From: JBPCQA01 sp050998615
GTDB lineage: Bacteria > Actinomycetota > Actinomycetes > Propionibacteriales > Nocardioidaceae
Length of the DNA: 64,000 nt
NCBI GenBank assembly: GCA_050998615.1
Contig: JBPCQA010000045.1
Span: 1-64,000 of the forward strand
Direction of reading: 5' to 3'
Positions 32,071-40,464 of the stretch are shown one piece after another. Numbering within the stretch: position 1 is the first letter of the stretch; each line of letters starts with the position of its first letter. The translations under genes were made by a program, and so were the position numbers. The notes below the pieces were generated by a model. It was not told the origin of the DNA, did not search any database, and saw only the letters and a list, made by a program, of their open reading frames with translations.

Positions 32071-32748
32071 CTAGCGGGCGCGGCGCCGAAGGCGTTCGAC
32101 ATCCATGATCACGACCGAGCGCGCTTCCAGCCGCAGCCAGCCCCTGGAGGCGAAGTCGGCCAGTGCCTTGTTGACAGTCTCGCGAGAAGCCCCGACGAGT
32201 TGAGCCAGCTCCTCTTGGGTCAGGTCGTGGTGGACGTGCACTCCGTCGTCGGCGACTCGGCCGAAGCGCGTCGAAAGGTCGAGCAGCGCCTTCGCGACCC
32301 GGCCCGGGACGTCGGAAAACACCAGGTCGGCGACCACGTCGTTGGCCTTGCGCAACCGAGCCGCGAGTTGGGAGAGCAGGCCCCTGGCCACCTCGGACCT
32401 GCCGTCGAGCCACCGCCCGAGCTCCTCGTGGCTCAGACTCTTCAACGTGCACTCGGTCACGGCGGTGACGGTGGCCGATCGCGGGCCGGGATCGAACAGC
32501 GACAACTCACCGAACATCTGCCCCGGCCCCAAGATCGCCAGCAGGTTCTCGCGGCCATCCGCCGAGGTGCGGCCGAGCTTGACCTTGCCGTCGGTGACGA
32601 CGTACAACCGGTCGCCTTCGTCTCCTTCATGGAACAAGGCATCTCCCCGTGGGATGCGCGTCTCGCTCATCGAGGCGCTCAACGCCTCGGCTGCCTCGTC
32701 GTCAAGCCCACTGAAGAGCGGCGCCTGGCGGAGCACGTCGGTGTTCAC
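32071..32748 (-). CDS. crp: Crp/Fnr-family transcriptional regulator
   Basis: 225 aa, the same length as M. tuberculosis CRP (Rv3676). Cyclic-nucleotide-binding domain: LFHEGDEGDRLYVVTDGKVK near residue 37 and the phosphate-binding cassette FGELSLFDPGPRSATVTA near 82. Winged helix: LTQEELAQLVGASRETVNKA near 175 with the recognition helix. The GTG at 32746-32748 is fixed by AGGAGG at 32755-32760. cAMP-responsive global regulator by homology; the R-S-A-T core supports cAMP binding. Divergent from nth. Confidence 0.94.
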   Translation of the reverse strand: MNTDVLRQAPLFSGLDDEAAEALSASMSETRIPRGDALFHEGDEGDRLYVVTDGKVKLGRTSADGRENLLAILGPGQMFGELSLFDPGPRSATVTAVTECTLKSLSHEELGRWLDGRSEVARGLLSQLAARLRKANDVVADLVFSDVPGRVAKALLDLSTRFGRVADDGVHVHHDLTQEELAQLVGASRETVNKALADFASRGWLRLEARSVVIMDVERLRRRAR

Positions 32749-32900
32749 GCGTATCCTCCTTCTCGTCCACCACATCCAGCCGGTGGTGTCGGTCACAGTC
32801 TGACGCATCGCGGGCCGCGATGCCACGGCTCGCGTCCTGGCAGGGTGATGGCAGCGACTTGGGGCGGTCCGGGGGTCGAAGCGGAACGTAGGCTGAGCCT

Positions 32901-33623
32901 ATGCCCGCCGTCGACTCGTCTGTCGCAACGGAGAGTCGTACGGCGCTGGTGCGACGAGCCCGGCGCATCAACCGGGTGCTCGCACAGACGTATCCCCACG
33001 CCCGCAGTGAGCTCGACTTCGCCTCAGCGTGGCAGTTGCTGATTGTCACTGTGTTGTCTGCCCAGACCACCGACAAGCGGGTCAACTCGGTGTCACCGAC
33101 GCTGTTCGCGCGCTATCCGGGCCCCGCCGAGCTGGCCGCGGCGCGGGGTGAGGACGTCGAGCAGCTCATTGCCCCCACCGGTTTCTTCCGAGCAAAGACC
33201 GCGGCGATCACGAAGCTGGCAGCTGCCGTGCTGGAGCGTTTTGCGGGAGAAGTGCCGAACCGACTCGACGAACTCGTCACGTTGCCCGGTGTCGGGCGCA
33301 AAACAGCGAACGTCGTGCTCGGCAACGCGTTCGGCGTGCCCGGCATCACCGTCGACACCCACTTCGGACGGCTGGCTCGACGCTTCGGCTGGAGCGCAAA
33401 GACCGATCCGGTGCGGGTCGAGCAGGAGGTTGGCGGCCTGTTTCCCAACCGCGACTGGACCATGCTCAGCCACCATCTGATCTGGCACGGCCGCCGCTGC
33501 TGTCACGCTCGTAGGCCGGCATGCGGCGCCTGCCCGGTGGCGAGCCTGTGTCCGTCGTACGGCGAGGGCCCGACCGACCCGGTCGTGGCGGCGAAGCTGC
33601 TTCGCGATGGGGGGCAGCCATGA
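32901..33623 (+). CDS. nth: Endonuclease III
   Basis: 240 aa. Base-excision repair glycosylase/AP lyase for oxidised pyrimidines. The helix-hairpin-helix LPGVGRKTANVVLG holds catalytic K134, and VDTHFGR carries D152. The [4Fe-4S] ligands C201, C208, C211 and C217 show the standard C-x6-C-x2-C-x5-C spacing. ATG at 32901. The stop overlaps the next start (ATGA), coupling it with the TlpA lipoprotein as in mycobacteria. Confidence 0.95.
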   Translation: MPAVDSSVATESRTALVRRARRINRVLAQTYPHARSELDFASAWQLLIVTVLSAQTTDKRVNSVSPTLFARYPGPAELAAARGEDVEQLIAPTGFFRAKTAAITKLAAAVLERFAGEVPNRLDELVTLPGVGRKTANVVLGNAFGVPGITVDTHFGRLARRFGWSAKTDPVRVEQEVGGLFPNRDWTMLSHHLIWHGRRCCHARRPACGACPVASLCPSYGEGPTDPVVAAKLLRDGGQP

Positions 33624-34258
33624 GCTGGCGGAGCCTGCTCGTCGTCGCCCTGCTGCTGTTGGCCGGCTGCAGCAACGGCGGGTCGAACCGGGGTGGCACG
33701 TACACGTTCAACCCACAGCAGGCACCGACAAAGGTCGACACTGCGCAGCTACGCGCCGAGAAGGCGGCCGCCGGCATCCAGGCGTGCCCCGCGTCGGATG
33801 CCGGGTCGGTCGCGAGACCGGGAGGCATGCCGGCAGTTACGCTGCCGTGTCTGGGCGGCGGCCGCGAGGTTCACCTGGCCGGCGTCAAGGGGCCGGCCGT
33901 GGTCAACTTCTGGGCTCAGTGGTGCGAGCAGTGCCGGGCCGAGTCGCCAATCCTGCAGCAGCTGCACAGTGCCAGCCGCGGTCGGGTCGCGGTGCTTGGG
34001 GTTGACTGGCAGGACCCGCGGCCGAGCTACGCGATCGCGTTCGCCAAGCAGCTGGGCCTCACCTATCCCCAGATCGCGGACCCGACAGCTGTCACTCGTG
34101 CACCGATGCACATCACCGGGTTGCCGATGACGTTTTTCATCGATGGCAGCGGCGCCATCAGCTACACCCAGTTCGGACCGGTCGAATCCGCCGCTCAACT
34201 GGCCGAGCTGGTCAAACAGCATCTTGGCGTCCAGGTCACGCTTGGCGAGCCTCGGTGA
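33620..34258 (+). CDS. TlpA-like thioredoxin lipoprotein
   Basis: 212 aa. Lipobox LLLLAGC (C17), then a thioredoxin fold with NFWAQWCEQC (C102, C105). The extra cysteine pair (C56, C77) lies before the core. Exported thiol-disulfide oxidoreductase, orthologous by position to Rv3673c. Start overlaps nth stop; stop overlaps the Nudix start. Distinct from the island's MauD-like protein. Confidence 0.88.
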   Translation: MSWRSLLVVALLLLAGCSNGGSNRGGTYTFNPQQAPTKVDTAQLRAEKAAAGIQACPASDAGSVARPGGMPAVTLPCLGGGREVHLAGVKGPAVVNFWAQWCEQCRAESPILQQLHSASRGRVAVLGVDWQDPRPSYAIAFAKQLGLTYPQIADPTAVTRAPMHITGLPMTFFIDGSGAISYTQFGPVESAAQLAELVKQHLGVQVTLGEPR

Positions 34259-34980
34259 CACCGGCCATCTCCTGCGCCGAGCGAGGTCGAAATCGGCCCT
34301 TGCCGGAGTGGCTGCAGCCCCTCGCGGCCGCCGCCGCGGACGTCACCGCACCCCAGTTGACGAGCCTCATTCCTCCCGAGGACGGCAGCTCTCGCCCGGC
34401 GTCGGTGTTGATCTTGTTTGGCGAGGGCGCCGGGGGTCCCGACGTGTTACTGCTGGAGCGTTCCCACGCCATGCGGTCGCACGCGGGCCAGGTCGCCTTC
34501 CCCGGTGGCGCCCAAGACCCGCAAGATGCCGACGAGATCGATGCCGCGTTGCGAGAGGCAGTCGAGGAGACCGGTCTCGACCCCGCTGGCGTTCACGTCA
34601 TCGGCAGGTTGGCGAAGCTGTGGTTGCCACCGAGCAACTTCGCGGTGACGCCGGTGCTGGCGTGGTGGCACAACCCCAGTCGAGTCAGCGCCATCGACCC
34701 GGCCGAAACCGCGTCCGTGCACATCGTGCCGCTTGCCGAGCTACTCGATCCGGCCAATCGGGTCACCGTGCGTCACCCGTCCGGCTTCCGGGGGCCTGCC
34801 TTCTTGGTGCGCGGTCTGGTGGTCTGGGGGTTCACGGCAGGCATCCTCTCTCGCCTCTTCGAGATCGCAAGGTGGGAGCAGCCGTGGGATGCCGCTTGCG
34901 TGGTGGAGCTGCCTGGGGACCTGGTCGCCAGCTCACGAGGCCAAAGCGCCCGCGCGGGCTCTAAGTCGCTAGGTCGCTGA
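34255..34980 (+). CDS. CoA-type Nudix hydrolase
   Basis: 241 aa. CoA pyrophosphatase family: LLLERSHAMRSHAGQVAFPG leads into the Nudix box GGAQDPQDADEIDAALREAV with EETGLDPAGV following. The UPF0035 marker LLxxR(S/T)xxLRxHxGQVAFPGG is recognisable. Probably cleaves CoA or derivatives to phosphopantetheine and ADP. GTG at 34255 overlaps the preceding stop; marP follows after 18 bp. Confidence 0.87.
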   Translation: MTPAISCAERGRNRPLPEWLQPLAAAAADVTAPQLTSLIPPEDGSSRPASVLILFGEGAGGPDVLLLERSHAMRSHAGQVAFPGGAQDPQDADEIDAALREAVEETGLDPAGVHVIGRLAKLWLPPSNFAVTPVLAWWHNPSRVSAIDPAETASVHIVPLAELLDPANRVTVRHPSGFRGPAFLVRGLVVWGFTAGILSRLFEIARWEQPWDAACVVELPGDLVASSRGQSARAGSKSLGR

Positions 34981-34998
34981 AGCGATGGCGCCGACACT

Positions 34999-36207
34999 AT
35001 GGCCGACACTGACACTATGGCCGACACTATGAATGGGCTCGACATCGTCTTGGTCGTGGGCATGGCCGGCTACGCGCTGGCTGGCTATCGACAAGGCTTC
35101 CTGGTCGGCTCGTCGTCGACGATCGGGCTGCTGGCCGGCGGCTTGGTCGGCATCGAGATGGCACCGCGCCTGCTGAGCGGCTTCCAGCCCGGGGTCGGCG
35201 TCTCGGTCACCGCATTCCTTGTCGTGCTGGTCGGTGCCTTCGGCGGCCAGGCGATCGGTCGCCTGATCGGCGATCAGCTGCGCCGACGGGTCACCTGGCG
35301 TCCCGCTCGGGTCTTCGATGCGCTCAGCGGGTCTGTTCTCAGTGTGGCGGCGATGCTGGTGATCGCGTGGGTCTTGGGGGTGGCGGCTGGCGGCGCACCG
35401 TTGGGCAGCTTCAATGCGGAGATACGCAACTCGACGGTGCTTGGCGGCGTCGACAAGGTGATGCCCGGTAGCTCGGACAACGTGTTGTCGGCGTTCAACC
35501 AGCTCGTCGACGCATCCCAGTTCCCCCGATATCTGGAACCGTTCGCCACCGAGCGCATCCAGAACGTGCCGGCCCCGTCTGGCGCGGTCGCGCACCGGTC
35601 AGGTGTCGCCAGGGCCCGGGCGAGCGTGGTGAAGGTGCTGGGCATCGCGACTTCGTGTGGCCGCACCCTCGAAGGCAGCGGCTTCGTCTACCGCAGCGGC
35701 CGGGTGATGACCAATGCGCATGTCGTAGCGGGCGTGGAGCATCCTGTGGTGCGCCTGTCCGACACCGATCACCCCGCTCAGGTGGTCTACTACGACCCGA
35801 GAACCGACGTCGCCGTGCTGCGGGTGCCGGGCTTGCGCGCTCCCCCATTGAAGTTCGGTGGCCTGGTCACATCGGGCGACCCGGTGGCGGTCCTTGGTTA
35901 CCCTCAAGATGGTCCGTACGACGTCGAGCCGGGCCGGGTGCGTGACGAGCAGACGTTGCACAGCGTCGACATCTACGGCAACAACTCCGTATCTCGAGAC
36001 ACCTATTCGATTCGCGCGCTGGTCCGCCGCGGCAACTCCGGTGGTCCGCTGGTGACACCGGCCGGCAAGGTGGTCGGCGTAGTGTTCGCCGCCTCGATCG
36101 TCGATTCGAGCACCGGATATGCGCTGACTGCTCATCAGGTGGCGCGGGCGGCGACCGCCGGTGCGTCGTCAACCGCCCGGGTCGGCACCGGCGCCTGCGC
36201 ACCCTGA
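34999..36207 (+). CDS. marP: MarP-family membrane serine protease
   Basis: 402 aa. An N-terminal CvpA domain with four membrane helices (residues about 14-130) precedes a periplasmic trypsin-like protease. The triad is H241 (TNAHVVAG), D270 (DPRTDVAVL) and S347 (GNSGGPL). MarP protects M. tuberculosis against acid and oxidative stress and processes the peptidoglycan hydrolase RipA (established knowledge). The start is ambiguous: ATG codons at 34999, 35017 and 35029 lie inside a repeated GCCGACACTATG, and none has a clear ribosome site. The stop overlaps the convergent hydrolase by 39 bp. Confidence 0.92.
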   Translation: MADTDTMADTMNGLDIVLVVGMAGYALAGYRQGFLVGSSSTIGLLAGGLVGIEMAPRLLSGFQPGVGVSVTAFLVVLVGAFGGQAIGRLIGDQLRRRVTWRPARVFDALSGSVLSVAAMLVIAWVLGVAAGGAPLGSFNAEIRNSTVLGGVDKVMPGSSDNVLSAFNQLVDASQFPRYLEPFATERIQNVPAPSGAVAHRSGVARARASVVKVLGIATSCGRTLEGSGFVYRSGRVMTNAHVVAGVEHPVVRLSDTDHPAQVVYYDPRTDVAVLRVPGLRAPPLKFGGLVTSGDPVAVLGYPQDGPYDVEPGRVRDEQTLHSVDIYGNNSVSRDTYSIRALVRRGNSGGPLVTPAGKVVGVVFAASIVDSSTGYALTAHQVARAATAGASSTARVGTGACAP

Positions 36208-37041
36208 GAGCCAGCGCAGCAAATGCCGGGTGAAGACGATGGGGCTCTCCTCGTGCGGGAAATGGCCGGCTCCGTCAATCGTCGCGGTAGTGAAGTCAGC
36301 CGCGACGTTTCGTGCCGATCTGGCCACAGCCGTGCGGCTCTCCGTCGGATCCTCGCTGCCGCCGATATGCAGGACCGGTACGTCGACCCGGCGGCGCAGC
36401 GCCTTGGCGAACGCTCTCCCGTCGGTGCGGAACCGCGAGCGCAACAGCCACCGGTGGTATTCCAGCGCACAGTGCGGGGACGGCCACAACGACAGCGCCT
36501 CCTGATATTGCGCCACCACGTCTGGCGCCGGGAACGTCGACGCCGAGCCGGTCCAGGCATCGAAATGCCGCGCCAGGTAGCGGCCCGTGATGATCTCGCG
36601 TTCTGGTATCCAGGGCACCTGCATCGCCGCCAAATGTCCCACCGCGGCGCCCGGCAGCCCCGATCCGATGCGCAGCAACTGGGCTGGATGTGGCGCCGCC
36701 ACCGCACAGAGCGCGCGCACGCAATGGGCGTGCACCGCCGCGGCGGCCCACGCGACGTACCCTCCCCAACCGTGGCCGACCAAAACGGCGTCGCGCACGC
36801 CCAGGGCCCGGATCACGCCCGCCACGTCGGCTGCCAGAGTCAGTGGATCGTAGCCTCGCGGCGTCTTGTCACTTGACCCGTAACCGCGCAAGTCCATCGC
36901 CACCGCACGGTAGCCCGCGTCGGCGACGGGCGGCAGCTGGTCACGCCACGCCCACCAGAACTCCGGGAAGCCATGGAGGAACAACACCATGGTGGCTTCG
37001 CCGCTGCCGGTGGCCAAAGTCGCCTCGGCAACGTGAACCAA
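36169..37041 (-). CDS. Epoxide hydrolase-like alpha/beta hydrolase, 5' end disturbed
   Basis: 290 aa from a TTG at 37041. HGFPEFWWAWR (HGxP) is near residue 23, the nucleophile elbow is GHGWGG where Asp is usually found at the third place of VGHDWG, and the His is in GAGHFPHEE. The elbow has G in place of the nucleophilic Asp (VLVGHGWGGYVA), so epoxide hydrolysis by the classical route is doubtful. Homologous sequence continues upstream as IEIDGRWEHRYVAANGARF without a start codon, and a GTG at 37126 lies one base out of frame. A 21-bp duplication (HVAEATL twice) sits at the junction. Position matches EphE (Rv3670) beside marP. Confidence 0.7.
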   Translation of the reverse strand: MVHVAEATLATGSGEATMVLFLHGFPEFWWAWRDQLPPVADAGYRAVAMDLRGYGSSDKTPRGYDPLTLAADVAGVIRALGVRDAVLVGHGWGGYVAWAAAAVHAHCVRALCAVAAPHPAQLLRIGSGLPGAAVGHLAAMQVPWIPEREIITGRYLARHFDAWTGSASTFPAPDVVAQYQEALSLWPSPHCALEYHRWLLRSRFRTDGRAFAKALRRRVDVPVLHIGGSEDPTESRTAVARSARNVAADFTTATIDGAGHFPHEESPIVFTRHLLRWLSGCAGAGADPGG

Positions 37042-37127
37042 AGTTGCCTCGGCAACGTGAAAACGTGCCCCGTTGGCGGCGACATACCGATGCTCCCAGC
37101 GGCCATCGATCTCGATCCGCGGTCACC

Positions 37128-37535
37128 TCAACTGCGCTTGAGGACTTGTTTGTTGCTCTTCACCGCGGCGAGCGTCTGCTCGGGCGCCTTGACCTGCTTG
37201 AGCGTCCGGAGACCCACCAACGCTGCCATGGCGGCGATCACGGCGTACACGCCGAAGACGATCAGGAAAGCGGTTGCCGTGCCAGCAAACCACCAGTCGA
37301 GGAACAATGCGAACGCAACCGACAACATGATGACTGCGAGGACCACCAGGAAGCCGGCGACCCCGAACAAGGCGGCGCCGAGCCCACCCTTCTTGACGCT
37401 GAACTTCAACTCGGACTTCGCCAGCTCGATCTCGCCACGAATCAGCGCAGACACGCCGCTTGTCGTGTCAGCCACCAGCCGACCGATCGTGGGCTCCTCC
37501 TCGGAGACGTGCTTACCCGTGGTGTCGGTCGTCAT
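37128..37535 (-). CDS. Phage-holin-family (DUF1469-like) membrane protein
   Basis: 135 aa. Amphipathic start TIGRLVADTTSGVSALIRGE, then two membrane helices (ALFGVAGFLVVLAVIMLSVA and AFLIVFGVYAVIAAMAALVG). Matches the actino holin_3_6 family, which is chromosomal and not evidence of a prophage. Orthologous to Rv3669 by position. ATG at 37535. Its stop precedes the hydrolase's possible GTG by two bases. Confidence 0.82.
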   Translation of the reverse strand: MTTDTTGKHVSEEEPTIGRLVADTTSGVSALIRGEIELAKSELKFSVKKGGLGAALFGVAGFLVVLAVIMLSVAFALFLDWWFAGTATAFLIVFGVYAVIAAMAALVGLRTLKQVKAPEQTLAAVKSNKQVLKRS

Positions 37536-37647
37536 GTGGATCCTCTCGGACGGGTTGGGCAGGCCAGGCTGCCTGGTTTGACGGCTTAACCCTACGGCGT
37601 ACGGCGTCGTGGCGCCGCCGTTGCCGCCGTTGTGGTCGCTGCGTGCC

Positions 37648-39606
37648 TCACTCCTCGGCGGGGGCGTTGGCGAGGTTGTCTTGGATCAGGTCCATCACCG
37701 ACGAATCGGCGAGCGTGGTGGAGTCGCCCGGCTCGCGTTTCTCGGCAACGTCTTGCAACAACCGGCGCATGATCTTGCCCGACCGGGTCTTCGGCAGCTC
37801 CGGCACCACCATGATCGAGCGTGGCTTGGCGATCGACCCGATCTCCCTGGTTACATGGTCGCGCAGCTCCGCGACGACACCCTCGCCCCCGTCGCCGGCA
37901 CTCTCCCGCAAGATCACAAATGCGACGATCGACTGGCCGGTGGTCTGGTCTTGGGCGCCCACGACGGCGGCCTCGGCGACCTTCGGGTGTGACACCAAGG
38001 CGGACTCGATCTCGGTCGTCGACAGCCGGTGCCCCGAAACGTTCATCACGTCGTCGACGCGGCCGAGCAACCACACGTCACCGTCGTCATCGAGCTTCGC
38101 GCCGTCTCCGGCGAAATAAACGTCGGGGAAGCGTGACCAGTAGGTGTCGATATACCTCTCGTCGTCTCCCCAGATGGTGCGCAGCATCGCCGGCCACGGC
38201 TCGGTCAACACGAGATAGCCACCCGAGCCCTTCTCCACAGCCTTGCCTGCGTCGTCCACCACGAGCGCGGACACCCCCGGGATTGCCTTCATCGCCGAGC
38301 CAGGCTTGCCGGACGTGACGCCAGGCAGCGGGCTGATCATGATCATGCCGGTCTCGGTCTGCCACCAGGTGTCGACCACCGGGCAGCGGTCACCACCGAT
38401 CTCTCGCCGGTACCAGATGTAGGCCTCGGGGTTGATCGGTTCGCCGACAGAGCCGAGCAGCCGAAGTGACGAGAGGTCGTGCTTGGCGGGAATCTCCGCT
38501 CCCCATTTCATGAACGTGCGGATCGCGGTCGGCGCGCAGTAGAGGATGTTGACGTGGTATTTCTCGATGAGCTCCCACCACCGGCCCTTGTGGGGAGTGT
38601 CGGGGGTGCCTTCGTACATCACCGAGGTGGTGCAGTTTGCCAGTGGCCCGTAGACGATGTAGGAGTGGCCGGTCACCCAGCCGATGTCGGCGGCAGTCCA
38701 GAACACGTCGCTGTCGGCCTTGAGGTCGAAGATCGCCCAGTGCGTGTAGGCGCAGCCGACCAGGTAGCCGCCGATCGTGTGCAGAATGCCCTTGGGCTTG
38801 CCGGTGGTCCCCGACGTGTACATGACGTAGAGCGGATGCTCTGAGTCGAACGCCTCGCACCTGTGCTCGGGGCTCTGCTTGCCGACGATGTCGTGCCACC
38901 ACACGTCCCGCCCGTCTTTCCAGGCAACGTCTTGCCCGGTACGGCGGACGACGAGCACGTTGCGCACGTCCGGGCACTTCTCCAGCGCGGTGTCGACCGA
39001 CGGCTTCAACGCGGCCGGGGAGCCGCGGCGATATCCGCCGTCGGCGGTGATGACGATGCGGGCGTCGCAATCGAGGATGCGGTCTTCCAGCGCCTGTGAG
39101 GAAAACCCGCCGAATACGACCGTATGCGGCGCGCCGAGCCGGGCGCACGCCAACATCGCCACCACGGTTTCGGGGATCATCGGCATGTAGATGGCGATCC
39201 GGTCGCCGGCCTTGACGCCGAGCTCGACCAGCGCGTTGGCGGCCTGGCAGACGTCCTTTTGCAGGTCTGCGTAGGTGATCGTGCGAGTGTCACCCGGCTC
39301 GCCCTCGAAGTAGTACGCCACCTGGTCGCCGTGACCGGCCTCGACGTGGCGGTCGACGCAGTTGTACGCCGCGTTGAGCTTGCCGCCGACGTACCACTTG
39401 GCAAACGGCGGGTTGCTCCAGTCGAGCACGTCGGTGAAAGGCTCCGCCCAGGTGAGCCGCTCGGCCTGCTTGCCCCAGAACGCCAGACGATCCCGCTCGG
39501 CCTCGGCGTAGGCGTCGGCCGTGACGTTCGCGTGTGCGGCCAGCTCGGCTGGGGGGTCGAAGTGTCGCGTCTCTTTGCTCAGGTTGGACAGTGAAGGGGT
39601 GGTCAT
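37648..39606 (-). CDS. acs: Acetate-CoA ligase (acetyl-CoA synthetase)
   Basis: 652 aa, the typical length. Activates acetate to acetyl-CoA through acetyl-AMP. The AMP-binding core YTSGTTGKPKGILHT is near residue 265, WWQTETG near 415, and the C-terminal lysine subject to acetylation in PKTRSGKIMRR near 610. Placed beside an acetate transporter, so uptake and activation are probably co-regulated. The crp homologue 5 kb away could act on it, which is inference. Confidence 0.96.
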   Translation of the reverse strand: MTTPSLSNLSKETRHFDPPAELAAHANVTADAYAEAERDRLAFWGKQAERLTWAEPFTDVLDWSNPPFAKWYVGGKLNAAYNCVDRHVEAGHGDQVAYYFEGEPGDTRTITYADLQKDVCQAANALVELGVKAGDRIAIYMPMIPETVVAMLACARLGAPHTVVFGGFSSQALEDRILDCDARIVITADGGYRRGSPAALKPSVDTALEKCPDVRNVLVVRRTGQDVAWKDGRDVWWHDIVGKQSPEHRCEAFDSEHPLYVMYTSGTTGKPKGILHTIGGYLVGCAYTHWAIFDLKADSDVFWTAADIGWVTGHSYIVYGPLANCTTSVMYEGTPDTPHKGRWWELIEKYHVNILYCAPTAIRTFMKWGAEIPAKHDLSSLRLLGSVGEPINPEAYIWYRREIGGDRCPVVDTWWQTETGMIMISPLPGVTSGKPGSAMKAIPGVSALVVDDAGKAVEKGSGGYLVLTEPWPAMLRTIWGDDERYIDTYWSRFPDVYFAGDGAKLDDDGDVWLLGRVDDVMNVSGHRLSTTEIESALVSHPKVAEAAVVGAQDQTTGQSIVAFVILRESAGDGGEGVVAELRDHVTREIGSIAKPRSIMVVPELPKTRSGKIMRRLLQDVAEKREPGDSTTLADSSVMDLIQDNLANAPAEE

Positions 39607-39685
39607 GGTGTCTCCTCGGGGCCGCAGGGAGCGGGAGCGACCAGCAATGTCGTCGTCACGTCAATTCCTAGTCTCCCGCATGCAA

Positions 39686-40306
39686 TCAGCGGGGTGCAGT
39701 CGGTAGCACAGTCTTCTTGAACGTGAAGTTGGTGACGCCGGCAAAGGACGCGTACCACGCTGCAATCGCGGTCAAGATGCCGACGTAGCCACCGATGTGA
39801 GTCCATGTGTCGGAGGTGGCGAACTCCCCGATTGCCAGCAGGAAGAACGTGATCGTCAACAAGACGAACACCGCGAGGACCGCCCCGCTGACCCGCATTG
39901 CCGCGACGGTCATATACAGCGTGAAGATGCCCCAGGCGAGCAGGTAGAGGCCGATGCCGTTGTTGAGATCGGTGCCGGTCTGGGACAGGTCGGTGTGTCC
40001 GGTCAGGTACCAGTACGACAGCCAGAAGCCACCGAAGGAGCAGAACGCCGTGGCGCCGAAGGTGTTGCCCTTGGCAAACTCCCACAGCCCAGCCGCGAAC
40101 TGAGCGGCGCCGCCATAGGCAAAGGCAAGCCCGTAGACGACCGGCAGCGCGGGAGAATGGACGATGTTGGCATTGACCACGCTAAGCACGAACGTCGTCA
40201 ACGCGAAGGCGCCCAACCCGAGTGGCGCGGGGTCGGCGATGAACGAGCTGCGAGGCAGCGGCGAACCGGGGTTCTCGTCGGCTGACAGATGCTGTGCCGT
40301 TGACAT
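39686..40306 (-). CDS. satP: Acetate uptake transporter (GPR1/FUN34/SatP family)
   Basis: 206 aa with six membrane segments. The family motif appears as ADPAPLGLGAFALTTFVLS (NPAPLGL variant) near residue 25, followed by VVYGLAFAYGGAAQFAAGL. Imports acetate or succinate with protons. The ATG at 40304-40306 has AAGGAG eight bases upstream; the frame upstream is not protein-like. It lies upstream of acs in the same direction, 79 bp apart. Confidence 0.9.
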   Translation of the reverse strand: MSTAQHLSADENPGSPLPRSSFIADPAPLGLGAFALTTFVLSVVNANIVHSPALPVVYGLAFAYGGAAQFAAGLWEFAKGNTFGATAFCSFGGFWLSYWYLTGHTDLSQTGTDLNNGIGLYLLAWGIFTLYMTVAAMRVSGAVLAVFVLLTITFFLLAIGEFATSDTWTHIGGYVGILTAIAAWYASFAGVTNFTFKKTVLPTAPR

Positions 40307-40401
40307 AGCGACTCCTTTGCGCAAGCGGAAGCTCCGGCAACCACCGGATGACCAAACCGTAGGCCATGGATCGGCCGCCGCATAGACCCTGAACCACCGG
40401 C

Positions 40402-40458
40402 GCAAGGATGAGACGCTCAGCCGGCTGAGACTGGCCCAGCGCCGGATCTTGGCGCCAC
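40402..40458 (-). repeat. Intergenic palindromic repeat, family P, copy
   Basis: On the minus strand: CCAAGATCCGGCGCTGGG at the left arm and GGCTGAGCGTCTCATCC at the right, aligning along its whole length with the copy at 3124-3177 (one-base length difference). Located between the regulator's stop and the transporter's start. Confidence 0.75.
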
Positions 40459-40464
40459 GGTGGG

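Noticed and set aside
34999..35420. Colicin V production operon suggested by the CvpA domain
   Set aside because: CvpA here is the membrane part of a MarP protease; no bacteriocin or exporter genes are nearby.
37128..37535. Prophage signal from the holin-family protein
   Set aside because: The family is a conserved chromosomal actinobacterial gene beside marP/acs; no other phage genes are present.
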